Shown: one piece after another, positions 51,340-59,816 of the stretch
Layout of the letters: each line of letters begins with the position of its first letter
Numbering within the stretch: position 1 is the first letter of the stretch
Assembly (NCBI RefSeq): GCF_014645195.1
Contig: NZ_BMLK01000014.1
Coordinates: forward strand, 62,001 to 126,000
DNA from: Novosphingobium indicum
Lineage (GTDB): Bacteria > Pseudomonadota > Alphaproteobacteria > Sphingomonadales > Sphingomonadaceae
DNA length: 64,000 bases
Direction: 5' to 3'
Translations under genes and position numbers: made by a program
Notes under the pieces: model-generated
What the model was told of the DNA's origin: nothing
Seen by the model: the letters and a program-made list of their open reading frames with translations, nothing else
Database searches by the model: none

Positions 51340-52760
51340 GTGTTCGTTTCATTCTCGACGGCGAAATGGTCGAACTCGCCGAAGTCGATCCGACCGCAAC
51401 CGTGCTGGATCACTTGCGCTACAAGATGCGCCGCACCGGCACCAAGGAAGGCTGCGCCGAGGGCGACTGCGGGGCCTGCACCGTGCTGGTCGGCGAAGCG
51501 TCGGGAGACAGCGTGGTCTGGCGTTCGGTGAACGCCTGCATTCAGTTCCTGCCGATGCTCCATGGCAAGGCGCTGTTGACGGTCGAGAGCCTCAAGGAAC
51601 AGGACGCGCCCAATCCGTTGCAGGTGTGCATGGCCGCGAATGGTTCCTCGCAATGCGGCTTTTGCACGCCGGGGTTCGTCATGTCGCTCTATGGCCGTGC
51701 CATCGGCGCCAAGGGGTCCGATCTGCCCGTTGCGGACGTGATTGCGGGCAACCTGTGTCGCTGCACCGGTTATGGTCCGATTCTGGAGGCGGGCGAGACG
51801 GTGAGTAGCCTCCCGCGCGACGATGCCGCGCTTGCCGCGCAGCTTACCGAACTGGGTGCCGAGAGCGCGTCGGGGAAATGGCAAGGCCGGCGCTGGTTCG
51901 CGCCGAAGACTTGCGGGGAACTGGCGGACCTGCTTGCAGAGCATCCCGATGCGCGCATGGTCGCCGGCGCCACCGATGTCGGCCTGTGGGTGACCAAGGG
52001 GCTGAAGACGCTCGAGACCGTGATCTTCCTCGGCGATGTGACAGACCTTGCAGCTATCGAGGAAGCCGATGATGGGCTGATGGTAGGCGCGGCCGTTCGC
52101 TATGCCGATGCCCACACGCCCTTCGCGCGGCTGCATCCCGACCTTGGCGAACTGGTGCGCCGGATCGGCGGCCTGCAGGTGCGCAATGCCGGCACGGTCG
52201 GCGGCAATATCGCCAATGGCTCGCCTATCGGGGACGGCCCTCCGGCGCTGATTGCTATGGGCGCCGAACTGACCCTGCGTAGCGCCAAGGGGCGGCGAAC
52301 GATGCCGCTTGAGGACTACTTCCTTGAGTATGGAAAGCAGGACCGCCAGCCGGGCGAATTCGTCGAATCCGTTCGGGTTCCGAAGCCCGGCCCTGACGTC
52401 GTGATCCATATCGCCAAGCTCTCGCGCCGGTTCGACAGCGATATCTCCGCGGTCTGCGGCGCCATTGCGCTCACCGTCGATGCGGGCACGATCACGTCTG
52501 CGCGTGTGGCCTTCGGCGGCATGGCGGCAACGCCGAAGCGGGCTGCGGCTTGCGAGGCTGCACTGGTTGGCCAGTACTTCACGCAGGAGACGATGGAAGC
52601 GGCGGCGCAGGCTCTTGAAAGCGATTTTTCGCCGCTCAGCGACGTGCGCGGATCGTCGGCTTATCGGCTGGAAGCCGCAGCCAACCTGCTGCGCCGCTTG
52701 TGGCTGTGCGAGCAGGGCACCGCAATTTCCGTGCTCGATCTGGAGGCTCTCGATGGCTGA
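51336..52760 (+). CDS. xdhA: Xanthine dehydrogenase, FeS/FAD subunit
   Basis: Predicted 474 aa. First [2Fe-2S] cluster Cys40, Cys45, Cys48, Cys68 ('EGCAEGDCGACTV' and 'NACI'); second cluster Cys107, Cys110, Cys141, Cys143 ('QCGFCTPG' and 'NLCRCTGYGPI'). An FAD domain follows ('MVAGATDVGLWVTKG', 'RNAGTVGGNIANGSPIGD'). It carries electrons from the molybdenum site to NAD. ATGA overlap with puuD and 8-nt overlap with xdhB. Confidence 0.95.
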   Translation: MSVRFILDGEMVELAEVDPTATVLDHLRYKMRRTGTKEGCAEGDCGACTVLVGEASGDSVVWRSVNACIQFLPMLHGKALLTVESLKEQDAPNPLQVCMAANGSSQCGFCTPGFVMSLYGRAIGAKGSDLPVADVIAGNLCRCTGYGPILEAGETVSSLPRDDAALAAQLTELGAESASGKWQGRRWFAPKTCGELADLLAEHPDARMVAGATDVGLWVTKGLKTLETVIFLGDVTDLAAIEEADDGLMVGAAVRYADAHTPFARLHPDLGELVRRIGGLQVRNAGTVGGNIANGSPIGDGPPALIAMGAELTLRSAKGRRTMPLEDYFLEYGKQDRQPGEFVESVRVPKPGPDVVIHIAKLSRRFDSDISAVCGAIALTVDAGTITSARVAFGGMAATPKRAAACEAALVGQYFTQETMEAAAQALESDFSPLSDVRGSSAYRLEAAANLLRRLWLCEQGTAISVLDLEALDG

Positions 52761-55062
52761 GCGCGATCCCGCCTGGAAGGTGCTCGAGAAGCCCTCGCAC
52801 CCGCACGACAGCGCGCACATGCACGTCACCGGCGAGGCGCGCTATACGGACGACGTTTCCGAGCCGCAGGGCATGCTGCACCTCGCTTTCGGACAGAGCA
52901 GCATGGCACGCGCCCGGATCGTCTCGATGGACCTGTCGGAGGTTCTGGCCGCCGATGGTGTCGTGGCGGTCTACACGGCTGCCGATATTCCCGGCCCCAA
53001 TGATGTCAGTCCGGTCGCGCACGACGACCGGCTGCTGGCCGACGGGGAAGTGGTGTTTCATGGACAGGCCATTTTCCTCGTCGCCGCGACCAGCCAGCGC
53101 GCGGCGCGCACGGCGGCCCGGCTCGGCAAGATCGAATATGAGCCGCTGCCTGCGCTGCTTTCCGTCGAACAAGCGCGCGCGGCGGATTCGCTGATCGAGA
53201 CAACCCAGCACATGGCCCGAGGCGATGCGGCCAAGGCGCTGGAGTCCTGCCCCCACCGCCTTTCGGGTGGTTTCACAATGGGCGGGCAGGATCACTTCTA
53301 CCTTGAAGGCCAAGTGGCCGTAGCAACGCCCGGCGAGGACGGGCAGGTGCATATCCTCAGTTCGACCCAGCACCCGAGCGAGATTCAGCACCTCGTCGCC
53401 GATCTGCTTGGCCTGAGCTCGGCCGACGTGACGGTGGAGGTGCGGCGCATGGGCGGCGCCTTCGGTGGCAAGGAAACACAGGCCTCGCTGTTCGCCGCCG
53501 CCGCGGCGCTGGTCGCGCACAAGACCGGGCTGCCGGCGAAGTTCCGCTGCGACCGCGATGACGACATGGTACTGACCGGCAAGCGCCACCCTTTCGAGGT
53601 CTCCTACAAGGTCGGTTATGACGACGAAGGGCACCTGCTGGCCCTGTCGCTGCATCTGGCGTCGGACTGCGGCGCGACCGAGGACCTTTCGCCCGCGATC
53701 AATGACCGCGCGATGTTCCATGCGGACAACTGCTATTACCTTGCCGATGTGGAGATAGTCTCCGAGCGGCTGCGGACCAACAGCGTTTCCGCCACGGCTT
53801 TTCGGGGCTTCGGCGGGCCGCAGGGCATGCTGGCGATAGAGCGGATCATCGATCACATTGCAGCGAGGCTCGGCAAGGACCCGCTCGACGTGCGCCTTGC
53901 CAACCTCTACGGGCCGGGCCGCGACGTCACCCAGTACGGGATGAAGGTGGCGGACAACATCGCGCCGCAGATGATCGCCCGCCTGCGCGAAACCGCGCGC
54001 TACGACGAGCGGGCTGCGGCGGTCGAGGCGTTCAACGCGGTCAATCCTGTCATCAAGAAGGGCATTGCGCTCACACCGGTGAAATTCGGGATCAGCTTCA
54101 CCACTACCCACCTCAATCAGGCGGGGGCGCTGGTGCATGTCTATGCCGATGGCTCGATCCAGGTGAATCACGGCGGCACGGAGATGGGGCAGGGCGTCTA
54201 TGTCAAAGTCGCGCAGGTCGTGGCGGACGTTTTCGGCGTGCCGTTCTCGCAAGTGCGGATCACGGCGACGCGGACCGATAAGGTGCCCAACACCTCGGCC
54301 ACGGCGGCCAGCTCCGGGGCCGATCTCAATGGCATGGCTGCCTACAACGCGGCGATGACCATCCGTCAGCGCCTGATCGCCTTCCTCGCCCGCACGCACA
54401 ATTGCGACGAGGCGGAGGTGCAGTTTACCCCCGCCGGCATTCTGGTGGGCACCGAGACGATTTCCTTCGAACTGGCCGCGTGCAAGGCGCATGTCGGCCG
54501 CATCTCGCTGTCCTCCACCGGCTTTTACGCAACGCCTGATATTGCCTATGACCGGGCGACGCATCGCGGACGGCCGTTCTACTACTTCGCCTACGGCGCG
54601 GCCGTGAGCGAAGTGGCCATCGACACGCTGACCGGCGAGCACAAGGTGCTGGCGGTCGACATCCTCCACGATGTCGGCCGGTCGCTGAACCCGGTGATCG
54701 ACATGGGCCAGATCGAGGGCGGCTTCGTGCAGGGGCAGGGCTGGCTCACCACCGAGGAACTGGTGTGGGACGACAAGGGCCGCCTGCTCACACACTCGCC
54801 CGCGACCTACAAGATCCCCACGGCTTCCGACCGGGCGAAACATTTCACCGTCACCTTGTGGGATGGCGAGAATGTCGAACCGACGATCAACCGCTCCAAG
54901 GCGGTGGGTGAGCCGCCGTTCATGCTGGCGATCTCGGTATTCTCCGCGCTCAATCGGGCGATTGCCGCGACTGCGCCGGGGAAGGCCGACCTGCCGCAGC
55001 TCGATGCGCCTGCGACGCCCGAGCGTATCCTCAAGGCCATTACCGGGCACCGGGCACCATGA
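52753..55062 (+). CDS. xdhB: Xanthine dehydrogenase, molybdopterin subunit
   Basis: Predicted 769 aa. 'GEARYTDDVSEPQGMLHLAFGQS' at the N-terminus, 'GGFTMGGQDHFYLEGQ', 'MGGAFGGKETQA', 'ATAFRGFGGPQGMLAIE' and 'NHGGTEMGQGVYVKV' bind Moco. Catalytic Glu720 is in 'SKAVGEPPFML'. It hydroxylates hypoxanthine and xanthine to urate. Length matches Rhodobacter-type XdhB. Confidence 0.96.
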   Translation: MAERDPAWKVLEKPSHPHDSAHMHVTGEARYTDDVSEPQGMLHLAFGQSSMARARIVSMDLSEVLAADGVVAVYTAADIPGPNDVSPVAHDDRLLADGEVVFHGQAIFLVAATSQRAARTAARLGKIEYEPLPALLSVEQARAADSLIETTQHMARGDAAKALESCPHRLSGGFTMGGQDHFYLEGQVAVATPGEDGQVHILSSTQHPSEIQHLVADLLGLSSADVTVEVRRMGGAFGGKETQASLFAAAAALVAHKTGLPAKFRCDRDDDMVLTGKRHPFEVSYKVGYDDEGHLLALSLHLASDCGATEDLSPAINDRAMFHADNCYYLADVEIVSERLRTNSVSATAFRGFGGPQGMLAIERIIDHIAARLGKDPLDVRLANLYGPGRDVTQYGMKVADNIAPQMIARLRETARYDERAAAVEAFNAVNPVIKKGIALTPVKFGISFTTTHLNQAGALVHVYADGSIQVNHGGTEMGQGVYVKVAQVVADVFGVPFSQVRITATRTDKVPNTSATAASSGADLNGMAAYNAAMTIRQRLIAFLARTHNCDEAEVQFTPAGILVGTETISFELAACKAHVGRISLSSTGFYATPDIAYDRATHRGRPFYYFAYGAAVSEVAIDTLTGEHKVLAVDILHDVGRSLNPVIDMGQIEGGFVQGQGWLTTEELVWDDKGRLLTHSPATYKIPTASDRAKHFTVTLWDGENVEPTINRSKAVGEPPFMLAISVFSALNRAIAATAPGKADLPQLDAPATPERILKAITGHRAP

Positions 55063-55976
55063 CGCAGTGGGTTGGATGGCTCCGCAGGTTGGGTCCTGAG
55101 CCGTGCGCATTGGTTTCGGTGCTCGCGACCGAGGGCTCCGCGCCGCGCGGGGCCGGGACACGAATGCTGGTCACGGCGGAGGGACAGCAGGGCACGATCG
55201 GCGGCGGACAGCTCGAGTTCCGCGCGGTCGAACAGGCGCGCGCGATCCTTGGCCTTCCCCAAGGTGCCTGGCGCATTCAGGACTATCCGCTCGGTCCGCT
55301 GCTGGGCCAATGCTGCGGCGGACGGGTGCGGCTGCTGATCGAACATGTCGATCCTGCCGCGCTGGACTGGCTGCACGATGCCGAGCCGGGGCGAATGCTG
55401 GAAACCGTGCTGCACGACGGCACGATTTCTCGCACCGTATTCGAGCGTGAAACGGCAACGCGGCAGTCCGCGCGCGGTGATCGGCCGGATGTCGGCGCGC
55501 GTTTTGTCGAGCCGGTGGGGGAGCGCCTGCGTCCGGTCTACCTGTTCGGGGCCGGGCATGTCGGGCAGGCCATAGCCCGCCACATGACCGGTCTGCCGCT
55601 CCAGCTTGCATGGTTCGATACGCGGCCCGAAATGGCCGAGATCGATGGCGTGACGGTGATGCCGGAAGAAGAGATCGCGCATTGCATCGAGGAAGCCCCT
55701 GCCGATGCGGCGATCGCGATCCTCACGCACGATCACCCGCTGGACTATCACCTCACGCTCGCCGCGCTCAGCCGTGATCCCGTTGCTTTCGTGGGCCTGA
55801 TCGGCTCTTCTACCAAGATTGCCCGCTTCCGCTCGCGTCTCAAGGCAGACGGGATCGAGGAAGAAGCGCTGGCGCGCCTGACCACACCCATCGGTGTGCC
55901 CGGCGTAGTGGGCAAGGAACCCGACGTGATCGCTATCGCCGTACTGGCGCAGCTCCTGCAGTTGCGGGGGCAGTGA
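55059..55976 (+). CDS. xdhC: Xanthine dehydrogenase accessory factor XdhC
   Basis: Predicted 305 aa. N-terminal 'ALVSVLATEGSAPRGAGTRMLV' with 'GTIGGGQLEF' and 'GQCCGGRVRLLIE' (Moco-handling Cys pair), and a C-terminal Rossmann-like part ('YLFGAGHVGQAIARHM', 'AFVGLIGSSTKIARFR'). It binds Moco, helps its sulfuration and inserts it into XdhB. ATGA overlap with xdhB. Last gene before a 265-bp repeat-filled gap. Confidence 0.93.
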   Translation: MTQWVGWLRRLGPEPCALVSVLATEGSAPRGAGTRMLVTAEGQQGTIGGGQLEFRAVEQARAILGLPQGAWRIQDYPLGPLLGQCCGGRVRLLIEHVDPAALDWLHDAEPGRMLETVLHDGTISRTVFERETATRQSARGDRPDVGARFVEPVGERLRPVYLFGAGHVGQAIARHMTGLPLQLAWFDTRPEMAEIDGVTVMPEEEIAHCIEEAPADAAIAILTHDHPLDYHLTLAALSRDPVAFVGLIGSSTKIARFRSRLKADGIEEEALARLTTPIGVPGVVGKEPDVIAIAVLAQLLQLRGQ

Positions 55977-55992
55977 TGGCCGGCTTTTTCGT

Positions 55993-56217
55993 TTCACGCG
56001 GAGGCGCGGCGACGCGGAGGATAGTAAGTCACGCAGAGACGCGGAGGCGCAGAGGGGGCGTGTTTGCGGCGAAGCCGCTATCTCCCTCATGCGGTGCGTT
56101 TGACGCAATCTCGGAATATTGGATGACGCCTTCGGCGCAGAGCGACATCTTTGCGCCTCTGCGTCTCTGCGTGCACAAAATCCTCTTTCCCTCCGCGTCT
56201 CCGCGCCGCCGCGTGAA
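55993..56217. repeat. Large palindromic repeat element, family 2, copy B
   Basis: Outer arms begin TTCACGCGGAGGCGCGGCGA and end in its near-inverse (2 mismatches in about 29); inner arms CACGCAGAGACGCGGAGGCG and GCCTCTGCGTCTCTGCGTG pair well. The central part is homologous, in opposite orientation, to that of the copy at 45073-45310. It separates xdhC from guaD and stops 24 nt before the guaD start. Confidence 0.85.
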
Positions 56218-56241
56218 CCACCTTCTTGAGGAGGTGGTGCA

Positions 56242-57528
56242 ATGATTCGTGCCTACCGCGCCGAATTGCTCTCGGTCGGGCAGGACCCGCGCGACGCGCC
56301 CGATGCCGTGCGGCATGAGCCGGATGGACTGCTTGTTATCGAGGACGGCATCGTCATAGCCCGTGGCCCCTATGCCGATCTGGCGGACCAGTACGCGGGA
56401 ATAGAGGTTGAAACCCTGCCGGGACTCGTCGTGCCCGGTTTTGTGGACGCCCATGTCCACTATCCGCAAACCGACCGTATCGCCTCGCATGGGGAGCAAT
56501 TGCTCGACTGGCTCGACCGGCACATCTTCCCTGCGGAAAAAGCGTTCGTAGACAAGGCGTATGCCGATGGCGTGGCGGCCTTCTTTCTCGATGAATTGCT
56601 GCGCAATGGGACGACCAGCGCGCTAGTCTATCCCACGGTGCACGAGCAGTCGGTGGATGCGCTGTTCGAAGCCGCGTTGGAACGCCGCATGCGCATCGTT
56701 TCGGGCAAGGTACTGATGGACTTGGGGCCGGAAGGGCTGAAGGATACCGTTGCCTCGGGCCGCGCCGAGACCGAAGCGCTGATCCGGCGCTGGCATGGGC
56801 ATGGCCGGCTTGGCTATGCCATTACTCCGCGTTTCGTACTCGCGTCGAGCGATGCCCAACTCGCCGATGCCGGGGCCTTGCTGGCCGAGCATCCCGAAGT
56901 GCTGATGCACACGCATCTGGCCGAGAACGTCCGTGAATGCGCCGCGGTCGAAGAGCGGTTCAGCGATGCCGTGGATTATCTCGACGCATACGACCGCTTC
57001 GGGCTCGTTACGCCGCGTTCGGTCTTTGCGCACGGCATCCACCTGTCGGACCGCGCGTGCGGTCGGCTGCACGAAAGCGGCGCGGGCATTGCGATCTGTC
57101 CGAGTTCGAACCTGTTTCTCGGCTCGGGGTTTTTCAATTTCGGCAAGGCGGACGCGCACAAGGTGCGGTTGGGGCTTGGCACCGACATTGGTGCCGGGAC
57201 ATCGTTTTCGATGCTCTATACGGCCGGGCTCGCCTATCAGGCCGCGCTGGCGCGCGAGGACAAGCTCGATCCGTTCCGGGCGCTCTACCTGGCGACGGCG
57301 GGCAGCGCCGCACTTCTTCATATCGCGGACAAGGTCGGTGCGCTTGAGCCGGGGCAGGAGGCAGACTTTGTCGTGCTCGATTGCGCCGCCACGCCGCTGC
57401 TGGCGCGGCGAACCCTTGAGGCAGACCTCGCCGAGCGTCTTTTCGCCATGCAGATCCTCGGCGATGATCGCGTGGTTGCGCGAACGTATGTGCTGGGCCA
57501 ATGCGCTTGGCAAAGGACCAGTTCATGA
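56242..57528 (+). CDS. guaD: Guanine deaminase
   Basis: Predicted 428-aa amidohydrolase converting guanine to xanthine. 'VVPGFVDAHVHYPQTDRIASHGEQLLDWLDRHIFPAE' is diagnostic (zinc HxH and guanine-deaminase insert). 'HTHLAENVRECAAVEERF' and 'GLGTDIGAGTSFSMLYTAGLAYQ' hold further zinc ligands. GAGGAGGT gives a strong ribosome binding site just outside the repeat. Overlaps the next gene by 4 nt. Confidence 0.95.
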   Translation: MIRAYRAELLSVGQDPRDAPDAVRHEPDGLLVIEDGIVIARGPYADLADQYAGIEVETLPGLVVPGFVDAHVHYPQTDRIASHGEQLLDWLDRHIFPAEKAFVDKAYADGVAAFFLDELLRNGTTSALVYPTVHEQSVDALFEAALERRMRIVSGKVLMDLGPEGLKDTVASGRAETEALIRRWHGHGRLGYAITPRFVLASSDAQLADAGALLAEHPEVLMHTHLAENVRECAAVEERFSDAVDYLDAYDRFGLVTPRSVFAHGIHLSDRACGRLHESGAGIAICPSSNLFLGSGFFNFGKADAHKVRLGLGTDIGAGTSFSMLYTAGLAYQAALAREDKLDPFRALYLATAGSAALLHIADKVGALEPGQEADFVVLDCAATPLLARRTLEADLAERLFAMQILGDDRVVARTYVLGQCAWQRTSS

Positions 57529-58541
57529 CCGATCTCGACAGCTTCATCACCGGCCTGCCCAAAGCCGAACTGCACTTGCACATCGAAGGCAGCCTTGAGC
57601 CCGAACTGATGTTCGAGTTGGCGAAACGCAACGGCATCGACATCCCCTATGCCTCGGTGGAGGATGTGCGGGCAGCCTATGCCTTTTCGAACCTGCAGGA
57701 CTTTCTCGATATCTACTACGCCGGGGCCAATGTGCTGCGCACGCGGCAGGATTTTCACGATCTCGCCGCCGCCTATTTCGACCGCATTGCGGCAGACGGC
57801 GTCGTCCATGCCGAGATCATGTTCGACCCGCAGACGCACACGGATCGGGGCATTCCCTTTGCCGACGTGATCGAGGGCCTGCTTTCGGGCATGGCCGAGG
57901 CGGAGGCGAAGCACGGTATTACCAGCAAGCTCATCCTCTCGTTCCTGCGGCACCTCTCCGAAGAGGCGGCATTCGATACGCTGGCGATGGCAGAACCCTG
58001 GCTCGACCAAATCGAAGCCGTCGGGCTGGACAGTTCCGAAGTCGGCCACCCGCCGGTGAAGTTCGCGCAGGTCTTCGAGGCGGCGCACGCCAAGGGGCTG
58101 AAGATCACCGCCCATGCCGGAGAGGAAGGGCCACCCGAATATGTCTATCAGGCGCTAGACCTGCTGCACGTCGACCGGATCGATCACGGCAACCGCTCGT
58201 TGGAAGACCCGGACCTGGTCGCGCGGCTGGCAGCGATGGGTATGACGCTGACGGTCTGTCCGCTGTCCAACCTCAAGCTCTGCGTCGTCGACGACCTTGC
58301 CGACCATCCTGTCGACCGGATGCTGGCGCTGGGCCTGAAGGCCACGGTCAATTCCGACGACCCGGCCTATTTCGGCGGCTATATCGGCGACAACTTCCGC
58401 GCCGTGGCCAAGGCGCGGGGCCTGGATCGCGAAGCCATCGTGACGCTGGCACGCAACAGCTTTACCGGATCGTTCCTGCCGCCAAAGGCGATTGCCGAAC
58501 ATCTGGAAAAGCTCGATGCCTACGTGGAGGCGCAGGGTTGA
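57525..58541 (+). CDS. Adenine deaminase (ADA-superfamily type)
   Basis: Predicted 338 aa, cytoplasmic. Zinc site His17/His19 ('AELHLHIEGSLEPELMFELA'), His197 and catalytic Glu200 ('TAHAGEEGPPEYV'), 'RIDHGNRSLEDPDLV', and Asp278/Asp279 in 'TVNSDDPAYFGGYI'. The HAGEEG motif and the MFELAKRNGI stretch mark the adenine-deaminase branch (characterised in Pseudomonas and yeast) rather than adenosine deaminase. Gives hypoxanthine for XdhAB. ATG 57525 overlaps the guaD stop. Confidence 0.88.
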   Translation: MTDLDSFITGLPKAELHLHIEGSLEPELMFELAKRNGIDIPYASVEDVRAAYAFSNLQDFLDIYYAGANVLRTRQDFHDLAAAYFDRIAADGVVHAEIMFDPQTHTDRGIPFADVIEGLLSGMAEAEAKHGITSKLILSFLRHLSEEAAFDTLAMAEPWLDQIEAVGLDSSEVGHPPVKFAQVFEAAHAKGLKITAHAGEEGPPEYVYQALDLLHVDRIDHGNRSLEDPDLVARLAAMGMTLTVCPLSNLKLCVVDDLADHPVDRMLALGLKATVNSDDPAYFGGYIGDNFRAVAKARGLDREAIVTLARNSFTGSFLPPKAIAEHLEKLDAYVEAQG

Positions 58542-59659
58542 TGCTGCGGATCATGCGGACACTGCTGGCTCTGTGGGTTGCCATGGTCCTTTCACTGGGC
58601 ACCGCCCATGCCGCGGACGGCCCCCGCAAGGTCATCATCGATGACGAGGGCTTTCAACTCATGCACCTCATGCTGCTGGAAAGCAGTGAGGTCGAGGTCG
58701 TCGGGATTACGACGGTCTCGGGCAACACATGGGCGAACCGGGCGACGGCGATGGTGCTGCGCGGTCTGGAGATTGCAGGCCGGCCCGATGTTCCGGTGGC
58801 GCAGGGTGCCACTTATCCGCTGCTGAACTCCGAGGCGCTGACCAAGCGCTGGGAAGCGATCTACGGCAAGCTCACGTGGAAAGGCGCGTGGATGAAGCAG
58901 TGGGTCGAACCCACGGCACAGACGACCCCGGCCTATTACGGACCCGACGATCCGGTGAACCTGCCCGGCGGCAATCCCACCCTGAAGCCCTCGCCGGAGA
59001 TCGCGGCCAACTTCCTCATTCGCATGGTACGCCAGTACCCGGGCGAGATTACCATCGTGGCCTGCGGACCGCTGACCAATCTGGCCCTGGCGCAGCGGCT
59101 GGATCCTCAATTCGCCTCACTGGTGGGAGAGCTGGTCTACATGGGCGGCAGTCTCAACCCGCATCAGGTACTGGACGATCAGCAGGCGCAGGAGTTCGCG
59201 CGCGAATTCGCCAATTCTCCACGCCGTGAATTCAACGCCCGCTTCGATCCCGAGTCTGCGAGCATCGTTTCACGCAGTCCCTGGCGCAAGTTGACGATCA
59301 TTCCCGTCGACCCCTCGACCGCCACCCAGCGCACGCGCACCCTGCTGGAACGGGTGGCCAAGGCCGCAAAGCCTGACGTGGCCGCTTTTGTCTCCGACCT
59401 CGAACCCGGCTTTCCGCTGTGGGATGAGATCGCGGCCGGGTATGTGCTCGATCCCGCCATGGTGACGAATGCGGAAGATCTCTACGTCGATTACAACACG
59501 CAGTTCGGTGCCAACTATGGCGATATGCTGAGCTGGCGCGAGCACTATCAGCCCGACCTCGGTGAGCAGAAGGCCTATGTCGTGCGCGCCATCGATCCGG
59601 TGCGGCTCGAAGCGGTGATGGTCGAGGCGATGCAGCAGGGCGCGCAGAGCGACGAGTAA
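58541..59659 (+). CDS. Exported nucleoside hydrolase-like protein with altered N-terminal metal motif
   Basis: Predicted 372 aa. A signal peptide (cleavage after GTAHA) precedes an inosine/uridine-preferring nucleoside hydrolase fold: 'EVVGITTVSGNTWANRATAMVLRGLEIAGRPDVPVAQGA', 'VACGPLTNLALAQRLDP', 'LVYMGGSLNP', 'EFNARFDPESASIV'. The normal N-terminal DxDxGxDDAxAL calcium site is missing: the stretch reads 'VIIDDEGFQLMHLMLL', so two of the usual aspartates are Leu and Met. The Asp of the C-terminal metal site may be kept in 'LWDEIAAGYVLDP'. Either a divergent enzyme or a binding protein. TGATG junction with the deaminase gene. Confidence 0.8.
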   Translation: MLRIMRTLLALWVAMVLSLGTAHAADGPRKVIIDDEGFQLMHLMLLESSEVEVVGITTVSGNTWANRATAMVLRGLEIAGRPDVPVAQGATYPLLNSEALTKRWEAIYGKLTWKGAWMKQWVEPTAQTTPAYYGPDDPVNLPGGNPTLKPSPEIAANFLIRMVRQYPGEITIVACGPLTNLALAQRLDPQFASLVGELVYMGGSLNPHQVLDDQQAQEFAREFANSPRREFNARFDPESASIVSRSPWRKLTIIPVDPSTATQRTRTLLERVAKAAKPDVAAFVSDLEPGFPLWDEIAAGYVLDPAMVTNAEDLYVDYNTQFGANYGDMLSWREHYQPDLGEQKAYVVRAIDPVRLEAVMVEAMQQGAQSDE

Positions 59660-59723
59660 ACGCCGCGGAATGGCGAGAGGCTCTCGACTGGACCGGCCTT
59701 ATCGAAGACCTGCAGCGGATGCG

Positions 59724-59816
59724 CTAGAGGGCACCGGCCAGGCGCATGGCCTCGCCGGCGTCGGCGAATTCCCGCTCCACGCAGGTTTCGGCGATGTGCC
59801 GCGTCGTGATGGTCAC
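59724..59816 (-). CDS. 30-aa ORF coupled to the LOG-family gene
   Basis: Starts with GTG 59816, overlapping the LOG-family stop by 4 nt (GTGA); begins MTITTRHIAE and ends EAMRLAGAL. The composition suggests a single amphipathic helix. It lies in the convergent gap between the nucleoside hydrolase-like gene and the LOG gene. I do not recognise it; coupling geometry is the only evidence that it is translated. Confidence 0.35.
   Translation of the reverse strand: MTITTRHIAETCVEREFADAGEAMRLAGAL

Noticed and set aside
55973..56245. A 90-codon ORF over the repeat between xdhC and guaD
   Set aside because: It is the translation of the palindromic repeat. Arms encode Arg/Arg-Gly-Gly runs, no ribosome binding site is present, and the similar frame in the other copy lies on the opposite strand inside a different context. 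I kept the core similarity as an observation on the repeat only.
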